Below are positions 1 through 5,333 of a DNA stretch of 6,040 nt, piece by piece; the first letter of the stretch is position 1, and every line of letters begins with the position of its first letter. Position numbers and translations under genes: made by a program. The notes under the pieces are model-generated. The model saw only the letters and a program-made list of their open reading frames with translations, searched no databases and had not been told where the DNA came from. The DNA is from Bacteroidota bacterium (GTDB taxonomy: Bacteria > Bacteroidota > Bacteroidia > Cytophagales > Cyclobacteriaceae): contig JAEWLI010000197.1 of NCBI GenBank assembly GCA_023393375.1, forward strand, positions 1 to 6,040, written 5' to 3'.

Positions 1-1577
1 TCACAGAGGACGCTGGGTTGCCAAACCAGAAGTAATGGTCTTTGATAATCGTTATCCGCTGTTAGCAGGTTATTCATAAAAATGTGTCCGTACCTTTCTT
101 CAACACCTGGGCCGGTACTGGGGTGCCAACCAAAATGGTCGCCTTCCGCACTACGGGTATCACGTGCAATACATACCGTACTGTTGATGAAGGTATTTTG
201 GTAGATCTGAACATCGGAACTGTTCAACACCAAAATACTATGGTCGCAATTTACAAACACATTTCCCGCACAGATTGCCCCTTTTGAAATTTCAAAAAAG
301 AAACCATTGTTGCTGGGCCATACCCGATTTGAACTCCCCGGGCCTTCAACAGATCCCACTCCTTCTACCCAATTGTTGGTAAAAACACCGTCTTTATTTC
401 CAACGTCGTACCAGATGCCATTGGAATTGGGTAAGTCTATTACCAAATTATCGTTGCAGGTAACCCGGTGAGATTGGTTAAAGATCTTTACCGCGGCAGG
501 ATAATACCCTGTGATATCCTCAATGTTGTTGCGGGTGAAAATATTTTTTTCCAATAAACAATCGGATGAAGCTAATATATAAATCCCCTCCATGCTGGTA
601 TCGTGAACTTTGGAGTGTCTGATCACCATTCTATCACCTCTAAAATAACCGGCAACCCTGGAACAGAAAGAGAAAGTGCAATGTTCAAATACCGATCCTA
701 CTACATCCTTACCGTAATCTGCTTCATCGGCCAAAGCTTCAGGTTCTGTACCATCAATTTCAATAGCACGATAGGCATACTGGGTAAAAGTAATACCCTT
801 AACTACTGGACCTTTTCGATCTGATACTTTCCCATTAACCTCATTTATTACCCGGTGCAAAGCGATATCAAAAGCTGTAATTTCCACTAAGCGATCAGTG
901 GGATCTGTTCCAATATATACAAAACCCCTCTCGTAATCGATAAAATATGAGTCTTCGTCCACTTCTCCCATCCAACCTTTGGATTGCAGGAATTTGCCAT
1001 CTACAAAAACCATATCATTGTTGAACCGATGGAATGGGGTTTCGATGCCATGTCTTTCAATCCGCCACCAGTCCGCAGGTGCTGCAGGGAAAAAGTGCGA
1101 CCATGTAGTGCGCCACAGGCCATTGTTCAAATCAGTCCATTCTTTTGCTTCATAAGTTCCTTTTAAAATGGGTTGTTCATCTGCATAAGGTTGGATGGTG
1201 ATGCCCTGATTAAAGATCAAATTGCCTGTTCGATAGGTGCCACCACGTAAAACAATTGCATCCCCGGAAGAAACTTTGGTTATTGCTGTTTCGATAGTAG
1301 TGGGCTGAGCAAGCTTGTCTCCGGTAGCTTCAGCAGTTCCATCGGGAGCTACGTAGTAGATCCGGCCAGATACTTTTGGAAGCTCATATCTTTGTTGAAC
1401 AGGGCCATAAGGTCCGCCGGAAGGTTGTGCAGATACAATATTTATGCTTGAAATAAGACATACAGCGAATACTATTGCTAAGTTAACCCTACAAGATTTC
1501 AGGGTATATATTTTAATATTAATTCCGCTAAATAAAACGAATAATGGTATTGAGGATAGCTTTCTTTTCATAATCAT
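1..1577 (-). CDS. Secreted right-handed parallel beta-helix protein (polysaccharide lyase or glycosidase-like), C-terminus cut by window edge
   Basis: The reverse strand is open from an ATG at 1577 to base 1, giving 525 codons with no stop, so the C-terminus is missing. Residues 32-48 are hydrophobic and end in SA|QP, a good signal peptidase I site near residue 50, so the protein is probably secreted. Residues 73-140 have the look of secreted beta-helix enzymes: IYYVAPDGT, then a GDAIVLRGGTYR turn and a GITIQPY strand. Residues 145-240 form a Trp-rich insert with VFVDGKFLQ and RGFVYIGTD, probably a small beta-sandwich. From about 258 onward, short strands with Asn/Asp/Gly turns repeat (GITFTQYAYRAIEI, HSKVHDTSMEGIYI, NTFINSTVCI), as in helix coils. 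Family knowledge links this fold to pectate lyase-like, PL and some GH enzymes; no catalytic residues could be assigned, so substrate is unknown. A second in-frame ATG at 1571 is an equally possible start. The fold is confident, the activity is not. Confidence 0.85.
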   Translation of the reverse strand, partial: MIMKRKLSSIPLFVLFSGINIKIYTLKSCRVNLAIVFAVCLISSINIVSAQPSGGPYGPVQQRYELPKVSGRIYYVAPDGTAEATGDKLAQPTTIETAITKVSSGDAIVLRGGTYRTGNLIFNQGITIQPYADEQPILKGTYEAKEWTDLNNGLWRTTWSHFFPAAPADWWRIERHGIETPFHRFNNDMVFVDGKFLQSKGWMGEVDEDSYFIDYERGFVYIGTDPTDRLVEITAFDIALHRVINEVNGKVSDRKGPVVKGITFTQYAYRAIEIDGTEPEALADEADYGKDVVGSVFEHCTFSFCSRVAGYFRGDRMVIRHSKVHDTSMEGIYILASSDCLLEKNIFTRNNIEDITGYYPAAVKIFNQSHRVTCNDNLVIDLPNSNGIWYDVGNKDGVFTNNWVEGVGSVEGPGSSNRVWPSNNGFFFEISKGAICAGNVFVNCDHSILVLNSSDVQIYQNTFINSTVCIARDTRSAEGDHFGWHPSTGPGVEERYGHIFMNNLLTADNDYQRPLLLVWQPSVLC

Positions 1578-1713
1578 CTTTATTTAAAACATGTATTGTA
1601 AAGTTAATTAAAAAAAAGAAAGTAAAATTTTGGAGATTTGGATAATATTATTATTTTTATATCCATTTTAAAGTTCTGTACAAAAAAGTTAAAAGTGCAT
1701 AACACCTACTCAA
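1578..1713. promoter_or_regulatory. AT-rich divergent intergenic region between the beta-helix gene and the lipoprotein gene
   Basis: This 136-bp gap separates two divergent genes and must hold both their promoters unless transcription enters from elsewhere. It is very AT-rich, with an A8 run at 1610-1617. On the minus strand, TAACTTTA (1599-1606) matches 7 of 8 positions of the Bacteroidota -7 element TAnnTTTG, but no TTTG is properly spaced upstream. On the plus strand, TATTTTTA (1652-1659) also matches 7 of 8; the nearest TTTG (1637-1640) is only 11 bp away, shorter than usual. In such AT-rich DNA these matches are weak. No Shine-Dalgarno sequence precedes either start. Confidence 0.35.
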
Positions 1714-2208
1714 ATGAAAAGTAAAATATTCTTTCTGGTCTTATTAATTGGCTTTGCCACATCATGCAATAAAAATGATGAAGTCGATCATAATTTTCTT
1801 TTCGGCACATGGATTACAGATTCAGAATACGGAAATGTGTCAGTAACATTTAAATCGGATATGACCTACACCAGGACAGCCTATTTGGAATCATTTCTTC
1901 CTGGTGGGATCCCTTCAACGCCTCCTATTCTGGCCTCTATTACAGGTACCTGGGAATTTAAGGATAACCAAATTACTTTTTTAACAGCCAATGTTGAACT
2001 ACCGGATTTACCAGAATATCCTGATATAGAAACCACTCCGGGCGTACCAATCGGAAGTTTTTATGGAGAACTGATAACCATTGGAGATGAGCGGACATTT
2101 GATATGGAATATATTCCGGAGGTATGGACATTGATTACAATTTCAAAAGATGAAATTATTGTTGATAATCCAATTAAAAAAGTAAAGTATATTAAGTCAC
2201 AAGAATAA
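1714..2208 (+). CDS. Small lipocalin-like lipoprotein
   Basis: The 164-residue product begins with a lysine-containing n-region, a hydrophobic core (residues 5-14) and the lipobox ATSC, with lipidated Cys18. The following residues, NKNDE, are polar and acidic and loosely resemble the lipoprotein export signal of Bacteroidota surface lipoproteins, so surface display is possible. The mature part has two GTW motifs (residues 31-33 and 78-80), each opening a strand: GTWITDSEYGNVSVTFKSD and GTWEFKDNQITF. This is typical of small lipocalin-like lipoproteins of Bacteroidota, which are predicted beta-barrels of unknown ligand. Residues 94-116 are rich in Pro, Glu and Asp and probably form a loop. No enzyme motif is visible. 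The start is the only sensible ATG before the signal peptide. It lies 57 bp upstream of floA on the same strand, but a candidate promoter in that gap weakens the case for an operon. Confidence 0.85.
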   Translation: MKSKIFFLVLLIGFATSCNKNDEVDHNFLFGTWITDSEYGNVSVTFKSDMTYTRTAYLESFLPGGIPSTPPILASITGTWEFKDNQITFLTANVELPDLPEYPDIETTPGVPIGSFYGELITIGDERTFDMEYIPEVWTLITISKDEIIVDNPIKKVKYIKSQE

Positions 2209-2240
2209 TTTGGAAAATGGTTTGAGTTAGGTTACATTCG
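2209..2240 (+). promoter_or_regulatory. Candidate Bacteroidota-type promoter of floA
   Basis: TTTG (2209-2212) begins directly after the lipoprotein stop codon and is followed, after 20 bp, by TACATTCG (2233-2240). This matches the TTTG and TAnnTTTG elements used by the primary sigma factor of Bacteroidota, with one mismatch in the -7 element. Spacing is near the usual 19-21 bp. Transcription would start about 20 bp before the floA ATG at 2266. The call rests on motif matching only. Confidence 0.35.
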
Positions 2241-2265
2241 TAATCAATATCAAACGTTCTCTTTC

Positions 2266-3162
2266 ATGCCCGTAACTTTATTAATTATAGTTGGTGCCGT
2301 AATAGTCGGTCTTTGGCTTTTTTTATACATTTTTCCTGTAAACCTTTGGATTACCGCAGTTTTTTCAGGCGTTCATGTAAATCTATTTGACCTTGTGTTT
2401 ATGCGGTTCCGAAAGGTACCGCCTGGCCTGATTGTTAAGTCATTGATTTTAGCAACCAAGGCAGGAATTAAAGATGTAGACTCACAGCAGTTGGAAACAC
2501 ATTATCTTGCACAGGGAAATCTCGAAAAGGTGATCAAAGCCCTGATCGTTGCCGATAAAGCCAATCTGAATATGAATTTCAAGCAGGCTACTGCAATTGA
2601 TCTTGCGGGCAGGGATGTGCTTCAGGCAGTGCAGGTGTCTGTAAAACCTTATATTATTATTGTCCCTTCTATTACCGCCGTATCGGTAGATGGTATCCAG
2701 TTAATTGCCGAAGCCCGTGTAACAGTTCGTACCAATATTCAACGTTTGGTAGGTGGAGCCGGGGAAGAAACCATAAAAGCCCGTGTAGGTCAGGGCATTA
2801 TTTCAAGAATTGGAGCGGCTCACCGGTATCTGGAAGTATTGGAAAAACCTGAAGAGATTTCGAAAACCGTTTTAGCAAATGGCCTTGATGCAGGAACAGC
2901 ATTTGAAATCCTTTCTATTGACATTGCAGACATTCATGTAGGTCAGAATATTGGTGCTATACTTCAAATTGACCAGGCAATGGCTGATTTGAAAGTTGCC
3001 AATGCCAAAGCAGAAAAAAGGCGTGCCATGGCTGTAGCCCTTGAACAGGAAATGCTTGCACAGGTTCAGGAGATGAATGCAAAACTTATAGCCGAAGAAG
3101 CAAATATCCCTGCAGCACTTTCAGCAGCTTTCAGGAAAAAGGGAAGTTTTTATAACGATTAA
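2266..3162 (+). CDS. floA: FloA flotillin-like membrane scaffold protein (YqfA/UPF0365 family), short C-terminus
   Basis: FloA proteins form oligomers at the inner face of the cytoplasmic membrane and organise functional membrane microdomains; they have no enzyme activity. The 298-residue product has an N-terminal membrane segment (about 3-22), a second hydrophobic stretch (24-42) and the family blocks in order: NLWITAVFSGVHVNLFDLV, a RKVPP turn near 49-53, LETHYLAQGNLEKVI (77-90), AIDLAGRDVLQAVQVSVKP (110-128), NIQRLVGGAGEETIKARVG (157-175) and GLDAGTAFEILSIDIAD (206-222). An Ala/Glu/Lys-rich coiled coil (about 237-285) includes KAEKRRAMAVALEQEM. This near-colinear match makes the family certain. 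The usual length is about 330 residues; here the protein stops after SAAFRKKGSFYND, so the conserved tail around MDYY and roughly 30 residues are absent. The NfeD-type partner often found beside floA is not in the window. The start has no Shine-Dalgarno sequence but fits the family's N-terminus. Confidence 0.95.
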   Translation: MPVTLLIIVGAVIVGLWLFLYIFPVNLWITAVFSGVHVNLFDLVFMRFRKVPPGLIVKSLILATKAGIKDVDSQQLETHYLAQGNLEKVIKALIVADKANLNMNFKQATAIDLAGRDVLQAVQVSVKPYIIIVPSITAVSVDGIQLIAEARVTVRTNIQRLVGGAGEETIKARVGQGIISRIGAAHRYLEVLEKPEEISKTVLANGLDAGTAFEILSIDIADIHVGQNIGAILQIDQAMADLKVANAKAEKRRAMAVALEQEMLAQVQEMNAKLIAEEANIPAALSAAFRKKGSFYND

Positions 3163-3177
3163 TGACGGTTTGAAATG

Positions 3178-3243
3178 CTCACAGATAGCACTGATTTACA
3201 CCGATAGGTTATTTTATCTGTGATAATGTGAGCTATCCGTGAG
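3178..3243. repeat. Imperfect 28-bp inverted repeat with 10-bp loop (repeat units R1 and R2)
   Basis: R1 (3178-3205) and the reverse complement of R2 (3216-3243) agree at 21 of 28 positions by hand count, separated by the AT-rich loop 3206-3215. The RNA could fold into a long interrupted hairpin starting 16 bp after the floA stop codon. Each unit is built from 9, 9 and 10-bp pieces based on CACAGAT, as in CTCACAGAT. No T-run follows, so it is not a standard intrinsic terminator; it could still protect the floA mRNA end. Repeats built from such CACAGAT/ATCTGTG words are, as I recall, scattered between genes in many Bacteroidota genomes. Confidence 0.7.
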
Positions 3244-3326
3244 ACATAATTGCCTCTCATAAAATTATTATAGGTGTGATAAGGGGAAATTTCACGACAT
3301 TGTTTAACACAGCAGATTGGATATTT

Positions 3327-3354
3327 ATCTGTGATCATCTGTGAAATCTGTGAG
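3327..3354. repeat. Third 28-bp repeat unit (R3), three ATCTGTG words
   Basis: ATCTGTG occurs at 3327-3333, 3337-3343 and 3346-3352, spaced 10 and 9 bp apart. Read as its reverse complement, the 28-bp unit has the same 9+9+10 structure as R1 and R2 and matches R1 at 21 of 28 and R2 at 22 of 28 positions. It has the orientation of R2 and is inverted relative to R1, so R1 and R3 also bracket a segment of 177 bp. It lies in the convergent gap downstream of the minus-strand membrane protein gene and overlaps no credible gene. Confidence 0.7.
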
Positions 3355-3440
3355 AAAAAATCAAAGAAGCCAGTATTCCTGCAAGCACCACTTGTTTACA
3401 ACTCACCAACTCCCCCATCTTCACAAACATCAATCTGGCC

Positions 3441-3989
3441 TTACTTTCCAGCCTTGACCATTCCATCATATACCACACCAGCGGCTATTGCATATACCGC
3501 ATGGTGTACAATATCAATGGCAATTTGTTGCGGAGTCCATTTGGTAACAGGCTCTGATGCTCCGGCAGCAGGCAACATCACCAATGCAGTACCCCAGATA
3601 GCTCCAAAATGAAGGATCGATGCGGGCAAGTCCCGAACACCAGCCAGATCCAATGCGCCTCTGGCTACACCCCAACCAGATCCATATCCATAATGCATCA
3701 ATTGGCTGAATCTTTGTTCATTGGTTTCCACTTGTTCTTTGGTAACCTCTGATGATTTTCCGGATTCTGACTGGTGTTTTTCTTTTTCCTGTTCTGCCAA
3801 GCCTTTGGGCTCCACTCCCAATACATCCCCTCCTACTTTCACCGGAGCATTGCTCAAACCCCTTTTGGTGATCTGCATTTCAATCATTTGTGAAACAGTT
3901 ATGGCAATAGTCCCTGCTAAACCCGCCACCAGCCCTCTTCCAACAGCATGAGCGACATGTTTTAACGGTGTGAATAATGTAGCTGTCAT
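3441..3989 (-). CDS. Small polytopic membrane protein of unknown function
   Basis: The 182-residue product has hydrophobic segments at about 15-36 (GRGLVAGLAGTIAITVSQM), 122-144 (ending TALVMLPAAGA) and 155-176 (IAIDIVHHAVYAIAAGVVY), with a weaker Gly-rich stretch at 100-117 containing HYGYGSGWG. A strongly hydrophilic Glu/Lys/Gln/Ser-rich loop at about 60-95 separates the first segment from the rest. Conserved-looking residues include His99, the HFG at 127-129 and the paired His162-His163. The pattern, with a GLVAGLAGT opening and HFGAIWGTALVMLP, recalls uncharacterised integral membrane proteins of the DUF1440 kind, but that link is from memory and weak. No catalytic motif is recognisable. 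It follows the CE2-like esterase gene on the same strand after 118 bp, with a hairpin between them, so it is probably transcribed separately. The start at 3989 is preceded by an A/G-rich stretch that is not a clear ribosome site. Confidence 0.75.
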   Translation of the reverse strand: MTATLFTPLKHVAHAVGRGLVAGLAGTIAITVSQMIEMQITKRGLSNAPVKVGGDVLGVEPKGLAEQEKEKHQSESGKSSEVTKEQVETNEQRFSQLMHYGYGSGWGVARGALDLAGVRDLPASILHFGAIWGTALVMLPAAGASEPVTKWTPQQIAIDIVHHAVYAIAAGVVYDGMVKAGK

Positions 3990-4081
3990 AATTTTCTTTT
4001 TATAAATGAACAGAAAAATTTACAGAAAGTTATCTGCTCTTGATCATGAGAATTTTACAAGACAGAAATAGTGAATAATCG

Positions 4082-4112
4082 GGTAGAAAACCATTGCGTC
4101 CGGTTTTTTACC
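4082..4112 (-). terminator. Hairpin across the esterase stop codon, possible terminator
   Basis: The arms GGTAGAAAACC (4082-4092) and GGTTTTTTACC (4102-4112) are inverted with 10 of 11 positions matching and a 9-nt loop (4093-4101). The structure includes the TAA stop (4108-4110) of the esterase gene. The T-rich 3' arm lies inside the stem rather than after it, and GC content is low, so it is an atypical terminator. Its position between two same-strand genes fits a role in ending or attenuating transcription. Confidence 0.4.
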
Positions 4113-5205
4113 AACCCATTACTTCCTTATAAAAAGGTAATAATTCTTCAGCCATAGCCGCATGATCATCGATATCCGGATGATACCCACAACCATGGGG
4201 AACCACGGTTTGGAAATGATAAACAGCGATAGGTTTCATTTCCGGATCATTTGCTGCCAAATATTCTTTTATGGAATTAAGACAGGACGCTAATAAATCG
4301 GCCTTTTCACCGGAGAGCATCGGGCTTGAAAGCAAACAAACCTGTGCCTTTGGATATTTCTGATGTATATCCTTAAGAAACGAAATATACCTGGAAACAT
4401 AATTGGCCGAATCAAAAGGTAAACGTTCGTTGATGCCGTCACCATCAGAAAAATCATTGGTACCCAAACAAATACTTACCAAGTCAGGCATAAATTTGTC
4501 AAAGTCCCATTTAATGGATGAATTGGTATCCAAATAGGTGTTTTCGTAAACATCCGGCATCACAGGGCCGTTGCTGTTCCAGTTTCTATAAATACCGATG
4601 CCAGATACCGAACTTAGAATAAATTGTGCATCAAGTGTTCTGGCTACACGCGGGCCATAAGCCAAATATGCATTGTGCTGATCGTACCAAACACCGGCAT
4701 CACAAGGGATTGTCTCCAGGTCTGCACCCATTCCGCAGGTAATGGAATTTCCAATGAATTCTATTTTCTTCCCGGGAAGGGAAGGCAGTTCATTCAATGA
4801 GTTACATTTCACACCACCAAAAATGACTTGGCCATTCTGAGCTTCTGTTTCTTTAAATATTTTGAGATGATGGTGGGAATCAGGCTTTGTCGCAGTGATT
4901 GTGTATTCCTGCATATCATCGCCTTCTATTTTCATCCTTCCAAGATATTCCCCATCCAATTCCATTGAAATATAATTGTGAAGGCCATCGGGGTTTTGAT
5001 TCTGCATCTTAATGATGCAGGAATCTCCGGAAAAGGATAATTCTACAAATGAAGCCGAACTTATTAAAACCGGTTTTTCATTTTCCCAAACCAAACGACC
5101 TGAATATCGGATATTAGGATGATCAGGTCGGAAAATAGTTAACTCATTGTTCTGACAGGCTGAGATGATCAAGAAAATAGCAAAGAAATATACAATAGTT
5201 TTCAT
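4108..5205 (-). CDS. Lipoprotein SGNH esterase, carbohydrate esterase family 2-like (acetylxylan esterase type)
   Basis: The 365-residue product has a signal peptide ending in ISAC, with lipidated Cys17, so it is an envelope lipoprotein. Residues about 30-135 form a beta-rich N-terminal domain (RYSGRLVWENEKPVLISSAS, with a later HHHLKIFKETEA strand), as in the jelly-roll half of CE2 enzymes. The SGNH hydrolase domain starts near 147: KKIEFIGNSITCGMG carries the nucleophile Ser154 in GNSIT. SGIGIYRNWN (201-210) gives the oxyanion Gly, GTND (248-251) the block III Asn250, and GCGYHPDIDDH (338-348) the catalytic His342 in an HP pair. CE2 enzymes remove O-acetyl groups from xylan, mannan or similar sugars; they often use a Ser-His dyad. 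Length and domain order fit the family. Exact substrate is not visible. The start at 5205 fits the signal peptide. The gene is probably independently transcribed, since 128 bp separate it from the upstream PagL-like gene and a candidate promoter lies there. Confidence 0.9.
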   Translation of the reverse strand: MKTIVYFFAIFLIISACQNNELTIFRPDHPNIRYSGRLVWENEKPVLISSASFVELSFSGDSCIIKMQNQNPDGLHNYISMELDGEYLGRMKIEGDDMQEYTITATKPDSHHHLKIFKETEAQNGQVIFGGVKCNSLNELPSLPGKKIEFIGNSITCGMGADLETIPCDAGVWYDQHNAYLAYGPRVARTLDAQFILSSVSGIGIYRNWNSNGPVMPDVYENTYLDTNSSIKWDFDKFMPDLVSICLGTNDFSDGDGINERLPFDSANYVSRYISFLKDIHQKYPKAQVCLLSSPMLSGEKADLLASCLNSIKEYLAANDPEMKPIAVYHFQTVVPHGCGYHPDIDDHAAMAEELLPFYKEVMGW

Positions 5206-5246
5206 AGATGAAAATTAGACTGAAGTTTATTCATGATAACTTGTGG

Positions 5247-5276
5247 CAATATTAAAGAATTCTTCTATGAGACAAA
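5247..5276 (-). promoter_or_regulatory. Candidate Bacteroidota-type promoter of the esterase gene
   Basis: Read on the minus strand, TTTG (5276-5273) is followed after 18 bp by TAATATTG (5254-5247), which matches TAnnTTTG at 7 of 8 positions. Spacing is one or two bases short of the usual. Transcription would begin near 5241 and give a leader of about 35 nt before the ATG at 5205. The spacer contains a perfect 10-bp palindrome, AAGAATTCTT (5255-5264), abutting the -7 element, which could be an operator or chance. Confidence 0.35.
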
Positions 5277-5333
5277 TGAAATCTGGTAAATCTTTCAATT
5301 TGTGTCAGGATTGGCAGATAAAATAAACTGATT

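Larger units (their letters stand above)
3163..3440. other. Gene-free convergent intergenic gap
   Basis: This 278-bp stretch lies between the 3' ends of floA (plus strand) and the small membrane protein gene (minus strand). I see no credible coding region: plus-strand reading from about 3331 only runs antisense into the neighbouring gene. Its main content is the three related 28-bp units described separately (3178-3205, 3216-3243, 3327-3354). No GC-rich hairpin followed by a T-run was found, so no standard terminator can be called for either gene. Confidence 0.7.

Noticed and set aside
84..1166. Plus-strand open frames at 84-287, 603-824 and 984-1166
   Set aside because: All lie antisense to the continuous beta-helix coding frame on the minus strand, and their translations show no signal peptide, motif or family likeness.
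3178..3354. CRISPR array
   Set aside because: Only three divergent units, one inverted relative to the others, with unequal gaps of 10 and 83 bp and no cas genes in the window.
3382..3394. Hairpin CAAG-CACCA-CTTG as terminator for the convergent genes
   Set aside because: The stem is only 4 bp and no proper T-run follows on either strand; it is easily chance.
3331..3951. Plus-strand open frames at 3331-3612 and 3721-3951
   Set aside because: They run antisense to the membrane protein gene at 3441-3989, have Pro/Ser/Cys-rich low-quality translations, and the first begins inside repeat unit R3.
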